DNA from: Sphagnum magellanicum
Taxonomy: Eukaryota > Streptophyta > Sphagnopsida > Sphagnales > Sphagnaceae
DNA: 64,000 bases
Direction of reading: 5' to 3'
Assembly: GCA_021904315.1 (NCBI GenBank)
Contig: CM038918.1
Coordinates: forward strand, 12,477,349-12,541,348
Shown here: one piece after another, positions 12,301-23,537 of the stretch
Layout of the letters: every line of letters begins with the position of its first letter
Position numbering within the stretch: the stretch's first letter is position 1
Position numbers and translations under genes: made by a program
Notes under the pieces: model-generated
The model's input: the letters and a program-made list of their open reading frames with translations, nothing else
Told to the model about the DNA's origin: nothing
Database searches by the model: none

Positions 12301-13960
12301 GTAGTTGCACATGGAATCATTACAAAGACCACATAAATAACATGGCCCAATGTTTGTGTTAGTTGGTAATTGCTACACTAAATGTGTTACTACATGGAAT
12401 GGCTGTGAATGACCATGGCTGAATAATTTCTTGATAATTCCACCCACACCCCAAGGCCTAAACCTTGTAACTTTGGCCATGAGATTATTAACAAAGGAAT
12501 CAAGTGTTACAGATGAAATAATTTAAAAAGGAATAACAAATATGAAGTAGAATAGGGGCATGCATCCTAAACTATGTATTTGAACTACATTGACAATTTA
12601 TGTTCATGTGTTGAAATTCCATTACATCATCAAGATATTATGTAGGTGGTTAAAGGTAAATTTTAGTTAAATCATTGGATGTTATAGATGGCATTTAGTC
12701 ATGTTTTAATTGCATTATAGTCATAATAAGGTGCTTTGGGCCAAAATATTCGATCACATTAAAGTTGATATTTAATTGCAATATAATATTGTTAAAATTG
12801 TAATGTGTTACATGAATTTATGACAAAAAGCATGCATATGGGATGACAACATCCATGTTATTTAAAAGTTGTCACATTGGACATGTCCGCTTGGGGAATA
12901 ATCATATAATCCACATAATTGTATTTGGGTGCATGGATTACAACTATATAACAAGTAAAACATGAAGTCAATGTGCATTAACCAAATTTGTACAGTTGAC
13001 TAAAATATTCCATGCCCTTGTAACTTTGTTAAAACTCATATGCAACTAATCATTTTTTAATGTGGAATTTGATTTTTTTAAATGACCATACTTTTCACAC
13101 AAAATTGTAACCTAATATAATGTAATTAATATCAACACAAACATTATGAAAAAATGGGGTGATTTGCAACTAGCCTTGCAACTAAGCATTTGAATTATAA
13201 TGACCATTTGCAACTCATTGCAATTCAACATATTTTTATAGGTGTGAATGCTATTAAACAAATTGAATGCATCACAAATTCTCAATATCATGAAATTTCA
13301 ATAGAATTAGGGCAAAAATTGTAAAACAATATGTAAAAATGACACAATTATATATATATATAATGTGTTTTTTCTACTTGTGATGTCATGATATGAAATA
13401 TGTACAATTTACATTTTAACTAAATCCGTGCCATTGTCGTGATATGATTTTGCATAAAATTAGCTGATTTTTGTGTATTAAACATGAAAATTAACGTATG
13501 TCATTCAAAATAATGTTTCATCTATTTGAATATTTAAAATATTCAATATGTACAAATATTGTTCATATTACCATAACCTAGAATTCATATGATTTTTGTA
13601 CAAACCTATGAAAAACATATTTTGCATATAATTTTTATAAACTTATGAAGCTTTGTAAGTTTGTGATGTGAGTTGCAACAAATGTATCTCATGTATAAAA
13701 ATATCGTGCAATTCAATTACAACCATGGCATTGTCATGTTGACGTCAATTTTTGTTGATCTATCAAAATTTGACATGTGGCATTATGGAGAATTTTGGGT
13801 GATTTTTAAAAAAATATTGATCTCTATCATCCATTATGATTGTTCATTTTATATGGTCTTAAATTATTACACATAGCATACTTGAAAATTCCCATGTGGC
13901 ATATTAATTGAATTTTCAAAAATAAGAATTAAAATAAATATTTATTTAAATAATTAGGTA
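9371..13960. other. AT-rich intergenic DNA with TTGCAACT-type motifs
   Basis: There is no coding potential I can recognise. Motifs such as TTGCAACTAG, ACTAGTTGCAA and TTGCAATTA recur, especially at 9.40-9.75 kb and 13.1-13.25 kb. The same word family marks the ends of the CACTA-like element at 56.3-59.5 kb, so this may be an old relative. I cannot define its ends. Confidence 0.4.
10068..10650. repeat. Degenerate tandem repeat, ~220-bp unit, about three copies
   Basis: Copies begin near 10068, 10290 and 10436 with ATGGGTG-(T/C)-(C/A)A, followed by CACAATT, TTCATCACATT and a run to AGCTTCC and CTTACATAC. The middle copy appears deleted to ~146 bp. Copies are strongly diverged. Confidence 0.65.
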
Positions 13961-13967
13961 GGTTGAT

Positions 13968-14125
13968 ACATAAGCATAGGTAGGTAGGTCCTACCTACCT
14001 ACCTCCTAATGTGTAGGACCTACCAACATTACATATTTATTTACCTACCTAGATAAGTAGGTAAAAAAATAGAACCAATTACTTATTTACGAAGGTTGGC
14101 AAGTAGGTAGGAAGGTAAAAAGGTA
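13968..14125. repeat. GGTAGGTA/TACCTACC simple-sequence foldback
   Basis: Runs of AGGTAGGTAGG and CCTACCTACCT in both orientations make a local palindromic tetranucleotide array centred near 13990, with scattered copies to 14125. Confidence 0.7.
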
Positions 14126-14379
14126 AGTGAATTAAATAATAACAATGTAAATATATTTATTTTATTTTATGTTTTGTCTTTGGGGTTAAACTTTTTTGAG
14201 CTCATCCCAAACTGACGCATGTATTTTAATGTGAGCAAGAAAAAAAAACATGTTTTTATATAAAATGTGAAAGGAAATTCAAGGAGAAAACATAGTGTTT
14301 TAATTTTGCAGTTGGACATTAATTGCAAATTGAGTCACTACAAGGAAATTAATTTCCACATTCTTTGCATTAAAAAATA

Positions 14380-14900
14380 AATTTTACAATAAAAAATAAA
14401 TATGTAATTATATGGTGATTATATATGTGAATTAATCGTTAATTTTTTTCAAATAATTAATTTTTTAAATTCAGATAATTTATTATCAAATAATTAATCA
14501 TTTAAAATGATTATCTGAATTATATTGATTAATTCAGATTAATAGTTAATAATCGAATTAATGAGTTCAAAATATTTAGGTAAATTAAGTATTAATTAAT
14601 ATTTAATAGTTAGCTAATTAATTATTATTATTTATGATGAAAGATTAAATATAATTTGGGTAGAAAAATAATTAATTATCTTTAGTAATCAATTCAATTT
14701 AAAACATTACATAGGTATTTAGAAAATTAATTTGTTTATAAATTGATAATTTTATTTAATTAATTTTTCAAAAAATAAAATGATTAATTCGGATTACCTA
14801 TTAAATATTAATTAGTATTTAATAGTTAATAAATTATTGAAAAGGGAATTCATTATCAAATACTATGGATTAAATATGAAAAAATTTAAATTATTACTTT
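14380..14900. repeat. Extremely AT-rich (A)ATTAATT tract with nested palindromes
   Basis: Almost only A and T. It contains AATTCAGATAAT...ATTATCTGAATT (about 14470-14521) and repeated TTAATATTTAATAGTTA blocks near 14590 and 14810. No gene. Confidence 0.6.
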
Positions 14901-15965
14901 ATTAATAATTGAACAATAATCATAAAATATTTAAAAAGTAATATGTTTATAATGTCAATTAGTGTTTTACGTTTGGGCAAATTATTGTTATTATTTGACT
15001 TGAATAAGACCTTGGCCATTTGTACAAAGGGATGTTGGTTGAAATTTTCGTAAAAATTCAATAGAAAATCTAGGCTTTGCATTTGGACGTGCCCAATAGC
15101 ATCATGAATTTGTGTTGGGATCACCAACCCCAACTAGGGTTACTAATGGGGCATTGCCATATAGTGTAATCCCCAACCTTCAAGATTGCCAAGCGGCCAC
15201 ATTTGGGCCATTGAAAGAACATGTTTGTGATTGATGTTTCCCACAATTTACCACCTCCATTCTCTTGATCTGTACAAAGCTCACTAGCTTTTTGCTCCTC
15301 TCTATGACTTGTTACCGTGAGAAGATTGTAAGCTACCTTTCAGCTTTGCCAGCTTCACCATACTCCATGCCCCTTGTTTGCCAACCATTGTTTGTAGTTC
15401 CATTGTGTTCAACTTGTTACTGGTTTTAGGCTTCAATAAAAGGAAAGGGGTTATTCTAGCATTCAATGGAAGATCGATTTCCAATTTTTTGTGATTTGGT
15501 GGGAGATGGAGGTTGTAAGAATTATGAGCACCCAACTTCTATTGTGTTTAATTTTTTGTCTAGCTTCCAAGTGAGCAACCCTAGTCTTCAATATAACTTT
15601 TATGTCTAGATTTTTTATGCGATTTGTGTAGGACAAGGTAATAATCTTCAATGCAAAATTCGACTTGTGAACAGGAATAAGCAATGAATATCACAATTCT
15701 CTAAGTAATGTTTCAAATGTTACACAACATTTGTATTTTATAAAATATTATCAAGCTTGAGAGTTTGGAGTTTGAACTTGAGAAGCTTTTGAGTTGTGTG
15801 TTTTCTAATTATAATATTTTGTTGTTTGAAGAGGCTTTGGCTTTGTTTGAGTCGTCTTGTTATTTTTTCACATTTTTCTTCCCTCACAATGCTTCCTAAA
15901 CTTTCGCCATTGTATAAGTTCTAATATATTTCTTCTCTAACAAAAACCCTAATATCAACAATCCT
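14901..15965. other. Intergenic sequence left of hAT-A, nothing recognisable
   Basis: Short open frames on the - strand (longest 79 aa near 14894-15133) show no motif I recognise. It may hold the degenerate left end of the hAT-A element that follows. Confidence 0.35.
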
Positions 15966-16745
15966 TTGGTGTGCCCTAACTATAATCCAAAAATTTTACC
16001 TCCATCTAGTTGCGTTAATCCTACTCATGTTGCATCTTCTTCTAACTGCGTCAATATTGCTCATGTTGCATCTTCTAGTTGTGTCAATTTTACTCATGTT
16101 GAATCATCTAGCTATGTTGATTTAAATAGTGTTGCATTTCCTACAATTGTTCCTAACCCAAAGGGAAAAAACTAGTTGTTCATGACACTACAAAGCTTTC
16201 TAACCTTCTTGATCCAATCTCAAATAAACGAAATTACAATCACATTAGGAAATTTTTTGGATTCATGGGTTGCTAAGTTACCTTGGATAGATATGTGTTT
16301 AGGGTCAAATGGGTTGTTACATAATGTTAAGTGCACGATATGTAGTTAGGTGGAAGGAAAAGACAAGTTATTTGCTACAAAGTGGGACTCACTTTGCAAG
16401 CATGCATGTCATAAAAAATAAAAGAAAAATATTGATTGAGTGAAAAAGGGGGAATGGTTCCACACAAAGTCTTGTAAGCATGTAAAGAATCATGTTGAGC
16501 TTGTTAGTCGTAACTATCAAACAATTGCCTAGTAAGTAAGGAATGGTATAGTTGGAGAGAAAGCAAGGAAGGTAGTGCAATCACCATTGTTTTGCATCTA
16601 TTATAATAGGGTTGTCCTATGCCTGAGTATGAGTCCATGAGGGTGTTTGAGTTTTTGGCAGTTCCAACAATGAGAAGCACTAGACCGACACTTTTGGCTA
16701 GTAAATGGTGGAGTTTATGCACCAATAGGTGATGGTCACAATTAG
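15966..16745 (+). pseudogene. hAT-A transposase remnant, N-terminal part with zinc-finger-like block
   Basis: One frame continues through in-frame stops (TAG at 16173-16175 and several later). The first part holds three imperfect repeats built on SSS-x-CVN-x-THV. Next comes LDSWVAKLPW, then a C-x2-C knuckle (VKCTICS), a block VEGKDKLFATKWDSLCKHAC, and KKGEWFHTKSCKHVKNHVEL. This is the layout I know from BED-type zinc fingers of DUF4371-like plant hAT transposases. The rest of the protein resumes at about 21.0 kb; the interruption is hAT-B. Stops and small lesions mean it is not functional. Confidence 0.75.
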
Positions 16746-16999
16746 TGTTGGGTAGGTATCACAAACCCTATCGGGCATTAACTAGGCATAAAAGTCTGAA
16801 CCTTTTAGTGTATCACACTAAGTGATACCTTACCTGAAAATCAGATCACTAGTTTTCACTTTGTGTGAGAATCGAATGGTGATAACTAGTTAAGTTTTTT
16901 TTTAAAAATAATAATGATACCTGGTTAAGGTCTAACCCCTAACCCGAGTAAAGGTCTCAGGATAATCCTAAATGAAAAAATTAGGGTTAGGTGGAGGCG

Positions 17000-17795
17000 C
17001 TGCATTGCAACGGCCATTTGCAAAAAACCCTAATTTTTTTTATAAAATGAAATTTTCTACTTTAGTTCTTCCTCTTACATTTTTTCACTTTTGTTCACAA
17101 AGGTTGGGTGTTGTGTGTGTTGTGTTCTATAATGTTTTGTGTTGTTTAAATTTTGGAATTTGGATTTGGATCATAGAATTAATTTTTTTTCCTTTCTTTT
17201 TATTTTTTAATTTTTCCTCACCTTTCACCTTCTTTCAGTCACTTTTTTCCCCCCTTCATGCTTATTTCCTTTGCCTCTTGTCTTATTGTTGCCTCATCAT
17301 TTTGTTGTGCTTTGTGTTGCCTCAAGTTGTTGCCTCATCACCTTGTCATGTTGTTTCGTTGCATTGCCTTATCATTATTTCCTCAGTGCCTCGTTGTGTT
17401 GCTTCATTATGTTGCCTCAAAACATTGCCACATGCTTCGTCGCACTACCTTTTCCGCCTTGTCACGTTGCCTTACTCCTTTGCCTCGTTGCCTCATCACG
17501 TTGTTTCTTCACTTCTTTGTGTAGTTTCACTATTTCATGTGCTTCATGTCTACCTCATTGCCTTGGCTGGCTACCTCACCTTGTTGCCATCGTTCGCTGC
17601 TTCAAAGTACTTTATGACCCCCCCCCCCCCCCCATTTGCTTCACTACCTCATGTTTCACTGCCTCACTACCTTGTTGGTTGGTATGTCCCTCCTCCTTGT
17701 TTTATAAGGAGGAATTTGGAGCTTGGAGAAGTGAGTTTTCCAACAACTAGTAAAGAAGGTTTTTTTCTGTTTTTTGTTTTGTGCTTTGTTTGTTT

Positions 17796-17858
<63 letters not shown>

Positions 17859-17930
17859 CGAAATAGTTTTTTGTCTTAGATTTATTTTTTGTTTTACTCT
17901 AGTTTTTTTTTTTTATTCTTGTCATATGTT
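17000..17930 (+). repeat. Pyrimidine-rich strand-biased tract with TTGCCTC repeats, C16 and T53
   Basis: From about 17.2 to 17.7 kb the + strand is built of degenerate TTGCCTCATTG/TTGCCTCGTTG words. It contains a run of 16 C (17618-17633) and then 53 T (17797-17849). A 321-codon frame (16972-17937) is open through this tract, but it is Leu/Phe/Cys/Ser-rich low complexity. Two other frames are open too, so I read it as compositional and not as a gene. Confidence 0.8.
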
Positions 17931-18067
17931 TGTTTAGAATGTAATTTGATTTTTTGTTTGTTAATGTGCAACATATCCATAAACCCAAGTGATTTTTCTA
18001 AAAAAAATGATCATTATACATTTTTATAACCTTAAGGAGAGAAAAGTGAGTAATTTTATTTTGTTTT

Positions 18068-18175
18068 TTAACCTTCAACCCCATTGTTTGTAAATATTTT
18101 TTCCAAAACCTTACCCTTAAACCCATTGTTTTTGTAAATATTTTTTTAAAACCCTAAACCTTTGTGAATATTTGA
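18068..18175 (+). repeat. Three imperfect ~40-bp direct repeats
   Basis: The repeat pattern is ACCTT-x-AACCC-ATTGTTTGTAAATATTTTT, occurring near 18071, 18107 and, shortened, 18150. It may be part of the hAT-B spacer. Confidence 0.6.
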
Positions 18176-18337
18176 TTTTTTTTTTCTTTTTTGTTTGTGA
18201 AAAAAATTGTAATTGTCAGTTAATCTTGTGCCTTAGTTAGCTCTAGAAATATTCTTGTGAAAATTTCTAATGGAATAGTCGTTTGCAAATGAAAATGTTG
18301 TAAATGGAAAATAATGAAACAATTAAAATCTCTATGA

Positions 18338-20703
18338 ATGATGAAATTATCAAAGAAAATTGTAAGTGTGAAAATAGAAACAAACATGAATCTAGAAAAT
18401 GGGAAAGAAGAAGAAATGAAGATAAACCTAAAAAAAATACATGCACAAAGAAAAAGTTGGCAACCACATGGAAGATTATATTTGTGTTGGAGTTTTTATT
18501 ATGTCAATGATGATACAGAAATTGATCTTGAGAATACACAAATCATGCATTATATCCTTTGTTATCAAGAACCTATAATAGGAATAAATTCAAGAATTCA
18601 AGTAAGGAAAGGACTAATTTTTTATTATAAAATAAATGGAATAACTTTTTTTTTTAAAATTTGGATGTAGAACACATTGTTATTGCAAAAATGTTTAAAG
18701 TAGAAGTAAACTCTTTATTGAAAGGAAGAAAATAAAGACAACCAACAAATAAAAAAACGATTGTATCTAGTGGGTCAAATTTTAATTTTTTTCTATCAAA
18801 GATTCCTTAAAAAAAAAGGACATGCCACAAAAATCATTTTTAGAAGACTTGGCCCTTTTATTATCAAGAACAATTTACTAATTCAATTTGTAAAAAGGAT
18901 GTGGCTGAATCGTTTAATTTTGTGTTTGTGTCCAAAATTAAATTTCCTTTCCAAAAGGTAGTTTTCATAAGAGATATTGTCGAGGTTAATTGAAAAGACA
19001 AGTCAATAGTATGTTATTCTTGCATTGGCAGCTTGTTTTTCTACAACAACTAGCTTTGATATTTAGATGTCTTAGGGAACTTATGATGTTTTTGCATTAG
19101 TGATCAAGTTTTTGAATAATGATTGGCAACCAAAACATGTAACTATTGGCTTGTTTCAGGCGACAAAGATTATTGGTTAAGCATGGCTAGAAGTCTTACA
19201 AAGTTATTAAACAAATATGGTTTAATGAAAAAGATCATTGCTTATGTCAAAGATGAGGGGTCAAATATCAATGCAATGTCTATTACATTGAAAGTTGTTG
19301 TAAATTATGACTCTCTTGGTTTAGAAAAGAGCTTTCAAGGCACTTGCTTTGGGCATGTTTTTTCAAAAGCATGTCAATATGGCACTGCAAAGGAAAAGAT
19401 GTGAAAGGATCTAAAGTATGTTTCTATTGAGTTTGTTCAAGCAAATCTACAAAAGTGCATCACTTCGCCTAATAAATATTGAAAAGGAAGGCAAGAATGG
19501 AACAAGGCTTGTCTTGAGATTGACATTTGCCCTAGAAAATTGAACATTTTAGTGAAAACCAAATAGTATTTTTTCAACAATTTACAATTTTGTAGGTTTT
19601 GAATTATACAAAATAACTAATATTTTCTGTTATTGGTTGTGTTGTAGGTTTGTTAGTAATGTCATTATGTTTCAAAAGGCCTTACAATTTTGTTTTCTCA
19701 TTGTGCTTTGTTATGACAAACAAATTATTGTGAGAGTCATTGGTCGAATGCCTCCAACTTTAATTTGGCTAATTTCTCTGATTATGGCGGATTGTCTTTC
19801 TCCAATTGTTTTTGTTTATGTTTTTAACTAATTCCGTTGACATTGGCTCCTCAGTGATGCTTTACACTTTGTTATTTTCATGAATTTGAAATTAAAAGAG
19901 GAAAACAAAATTATTCCTTCATTTGAAAGCCTAATGGAAGATGATCCATTATTTTTTATTAGTTATCTTTGCTAGCCTTTAACATTAGAAAGGAGGTAAT
20001 CAATGTGTTAGATTATTTCTTTCATTCTTGAATAAATATGAATATAGGAAAGCTCATAATATGATCTCTTTAATGTTAGACCCTAGGTTTAAGAATCTTC
20101 ATATAATATCTTCATTTGTTGGAAGGGAGCAAGGTGTTGTTTTTGTTGAATAATATGATAGAAAATCCTTGTATCCTATGTTGGTGAAATGTCACAAGCA
20201 TTTGCATCATTTCGTAAGGTTAGATAGGAATTGTGCTGACCAAGATATTTTTGAGCAAGATTGTAATTTGGATATTTTTGAGCAAACTGCAAGCACAATG
20301 AACTAGTAGAAGAGCTTGTGAAGAGGGAGTTGTTGGGTTTCAGGAGATATCAATTGGATGTTAAAAAAATCAATTGTCCTTTTTAGTGGTGGTAGAAACA
20401 TGAAATAATGTTTCTTACAATTGGACTTTTAGGCTGATAATTGTGGGTGTTGTTGGGTCTCAAATATAAATAATTTATTTTTTCTTTGGTTCTAGAATAC
20501 TTATCAACCTTAGGAGATGTCATTTGTAAACTGAAAATTTAGAGAAGTTGATATTTGTTAACAAAACCTAGCGTAATTATCTTAGAATAATTTATAATAA
20601 TTTATTTAATTTAGTGGAATTCTTTGAAAAGGATGTAGATCTATAAGAAGAATTAAAAGAGTTTGAACATGAATTTGAAAGGGATGAAGTTATTGACATG
20701 TAA
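18338..20703 (+). pseudogene. hAT-B transposase remnant (BED-like finger to hATC dimerisation domain)
   Basis: Pieces in order, with frameshifts and stops. A BED-like block (LCYQEPIIGINSRIQVRKGL) lies near 18560. Then LAYF/ANDF-like segments near 18.8-19.1 kb. The catalytic-core-like block at 19190-19400 reads GLMKKIIAYVKDEGSN and FQGTCFGHVFSKACQYGT. GRQEWNKAC lies near 19485 and RFVSNVIMFQKAL near 19648. KAHNMISLMLDPRFKNL and VGREQGV are at 20050-20140. Near 20345-20580 is the C-terminal dimerisation block ending TENLEKLIFVNK, then an acidic tail ending at TAA 20701-20703. I recognise this order from plant hAT transposases. Many stops show it is dead. Confidence 0.8.
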
Positions 20704-20999
20704 AACTTCAATAAATCGAATATTAATTAGTGTTGAAAAGTTGTTTGTAACAAGGTTTGTCATTTTTTTATTAGTAAAATAATTGAGATAAAAAACATAT
20801 TTTTAATTTTCTAAAATTTTAAAAAATAATAACCAACTAATAAGTAATACCTAGTTTGTGAGAACATGCAAAGGAGAATTAACTATTTTCAAAATTTTAA
20901 GAATCGACATATTGAGAATCGATTTTTAATTTTTTTTTTATTAATACCCTTGTCCGACATATAAACTTTAAAGGGAAAAAAAGGTGAAAACCATAACCT

Positions 21000-21960
21000 T
21001 TTACAAATTATTTTATGAAAATTGGACCTGACGAGTATTGGTATTGATCCATTACTATGTTGTGGAAAATTGGGTAAGGATCCTTATTTTGATTTCCCTT
21101 GATTGTGTTTTGGAAGGAGCTAATTGCAACAATTTGACCAAACTAATCATGGAGGCATTGACCATAAGGGGAGGTATGCCTAGAGATTAGATTGTTAGCA
21201 AGCTAATGAGTTTTGGAGTAGACAATGTCAATGTGTTTCAAGGCAATAAGTCTAGTGTCACCAAGCAAGTCCAAGACTATTATGCACTTTTCTCCATAGT
21301 GTGCATTGTATGGCACATCATACAAACCTTGTATGCATACTTTGCACATTCTCCTGAACAACATTTGGAGTTTACAAAACTTGTCAAGATTGTGGAAACA
21401 AAAGGGAATAAAATCCTCCACAACGTGAAGACTTGATGGATTTCCATGTTGAGTCCTATGAAAATAGTTATGGTAGAGTACAAAACCTTATTGTTGAAAA
21501 TAATTATGGACAACAATACAAATTAGCAGTCAAATCCCAATTTTGAACACCTTTGTGACCTCTAGATTGTGCTTGTGCTTGCATGCATTTTGCCATTGTT
21601 GGAATCTATGCATGTTTTAATCGAGTTGCTTAGATGTGGGACATATTTGTCTGTGACTTGGTGGTAGCTATTAAGGTTTGCCAAAATGATTTATATAACA
21701 TGTATTGTGATCATATCTCAAAGTTTACGATTGATAGCTTTTAGTCTTTCAAATCTTTGCTTGATTACAAGCATGATTCTATCCACATGTAATGGATATC
21801 GGATGTTAATACAAGAGTTTGCCACTTGGCCTTCAAAGTTCCTGGCCAATACATTTGGGCAATGCATCAAGATTTGGAGACAATGGTGGCTTCTTTTGTG
21901 ACCCAAGATCTCTTTGTTGTTGTTGAGTCTTTGGTGAAAAACCAATGCATATGTATGTCT
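21000..21960 (+). pseudogene. hAT-A transposase remnant, central part (DUF4371-like)
   Basis: The frame resumes hAT-A after the hAT-B insertion. It reads LDCVLEGANCNNLTKLIMEA (about 21095-21160), LMSFGVDNVNVFQGNKSSVT (21203-21260), LYAYFAHSPEQHLEF and VETKGNKILHNVKT (21331-21433). A stop follows, and then WISMLSPMK. These are the blocks I associate with the zinc-finger/DUF4371 branch of plant hAT transposases (MHR/TLSxLxxL region). It carries stops and is non-functional. Confidence 0.75.
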
Positions 21961-22049
21961 TGGTTCATCACTTTGTTTTGCATGTTTTTTAAGGTTCCAA
22001 TTTAAAGCATGAATAGGGTTTTGGTTTAGGTATGACATATTTCTTTTAG

Positions 22050-22900
22050 GGTGCATGTGGGATCTTTATAAGGTTCCAAATGTTTTAAGGTTTGTCCAAT
22101 TGTTTTTTCAATTTTGGTTTAGGTTTTAGGTTATGGTAAACGATTTAAGTCTATCCAAGGTTTCATTAGTTTTAATTTAGGTCGTTAGGGTTTTTTTAGG
22201 ATTCGAATTAGGTTCAAGTTTGTCCAAGGTTCTTTTAATTATGGTTTAAATTAGTAGGGTCTAAGTTAATAGGTTTGTCCAAGTTTTTGTTCAATTATGG
22301 TTTAGGTCATCAAGGTTTTGTTTTTGGTTTCAATTAGGTTCAAGTTTGTCCATGGTTCTTTTAAATTTTAATTAAGGTCAATAGGGTTTTATTAGGGTTC
22401 TAATTAGGTTCAATTTGCCCAATTTTCTTACAACTCTAATTTAGGTTAGCATGTTTTATAAAATTCCAATTAGGTTTAGTTTTTCCAAATTTTTTTGTAT
22501 TTTTGGGTTTAGGTTAGTGGGTTTTTTTAAAATTCCAATTACGTTCACGTCTATGCAAATTTTTTCAAGTATGTTTTAGGTTAACACATGTTTTTTTTAA
22601 GGCTCCAATTGTTTTCATGTTTTTCCAAAAAAATTCAATTTTGGTTTACATCGCTAGGGTTTTTTGGGAGTCCCAATTGTTTTCAGGTATGACTTATGGT
22701 TTGGAACCCTAATCTTTTGGGGGTTCTAATTGTTTTAAGCTTCTCCAAAAAAAAATTTCAATTTTGGTTCAATCATTAAGGTTTTTGTGGGGTTCTATGT
22801 ATAGGATGTTATTATTAGGGTTCCAATTTCAAGATTCTAGTTTAGGTGTGTAATGATTTTTTAGGGTTCCTATTTGAGGGTTTTAATTTTTTTTTAAAAA
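22050..22900 (+). repeat. Degenerate ~70-bp tandem array inside hAT-A
   Basis: About eleven diverged copies of a unit that runs GGGTTCCAATTAGGTTCAAG, then TTTGTCCAA, a TTTTTCAATTTTGGTTTAGG stretch, and TTAGGGTTTT. Copy length varies from about 60 to 80 bp. It sits between central and C-terminal transposase segments, so it arose or expanded within the element. Confidence 0.75.
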
Positions 22901-22924
22901 AATGATTAAATATGTTTTTATGTT

Positions 22925-23537
22925 GGGGGGGGGGTGTTTGCAAAAGGGCTCATTCATGAATTGGATATCATATTCCCATTTCATGCAATCATGGATGCTT
23001 TAGGGATTGTGTATCCTTAATACTAGTTCCAACTAGATGTTGATGTGTCATTTCGAAAACACCTGGAGGTTCTTAAAGTTGCATTTTGTTGCGACAAAAC
23101 TTCCACCTTGAATGCACAAGAGGTTAAAGTCTTGAAGTTCCTTAATGTGGGGGACGTTGAATGTCAACATGGACTGTTCAAATTGACAATGAAGTCTAAT
23201 GCAATAGCATGCATGGCCCCCCTCATTTGACACTAATCCTTGCATTAGGATGTGGCGACTTGTGATAACATTTTGCAATCTGAATACTAGCTTCCCCCAA
23301 TATGTCAAATTGGTTGAGTTCGTTATGATGTAAGTGGTTGGTAGCATGGAGGATGAAAGATGTTTATCTACTTTAAAGTTTATGAAATCTAAACTTTGTA
23401 ATGGGTTGAGAAACCCATTTTCCAATTGTTGTGCGAATGTTTGTGAAATGTTTAAATATATTATACAAAATTTTCCATATGAGGAATGCATCAAGCAATG
23501 GAGAGTTGCTCACCATCACTGTTGTTATGATGGGTAG
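22925..23537 (+). pseudogene. hAT-A transposase remnant, C-terminal hATC region
   Basis: After a run of 10 G (22925-22934) the frame reads ELDIIFPFHAIMDALGIVYP, QQLDV/FRKHLEVLK and HGLFKLTMKSNA. After one frame change it reads GSMEDERCLSTLKFMKSKL, then NFPYEECIKQW and CYDG, ending at TAG 23535-23537. This is the hATC dimerisation domain. Together with 15966-16745 and 21000-21960 it gives a near full-length but dead element. Confidence 0.75.

Larger units (their letters stand above)
16746..20960 (+). mobile_element. hAT-B: decayed hAT element inserted into hAT-A (ends approximate)
   Basis: The region separates the two parts of hAT-A and contains its own hAT transposase remnant (18338-20703) plus pyrimidine-rich and T-rich sequence. 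The left end begins TGTTGGGTAGGTAT; the reverse complement near 20940-20960 reads TGTCGGACAAGGGTAT. This could be a decayed terminal inverted repeat. I could not see an 8-bp target duplication, so the boundaries are inferred from where hAT-A homology stops and restarts. Confidence 0.6.

Noticed and set aside
16972..17937. 321-codon open frame, the longest in the window
   Set aside because: It lies in a pyrimidine-rich repeat tract, is low-complexity, and other frames are open at the same place; it contains the T53 run.
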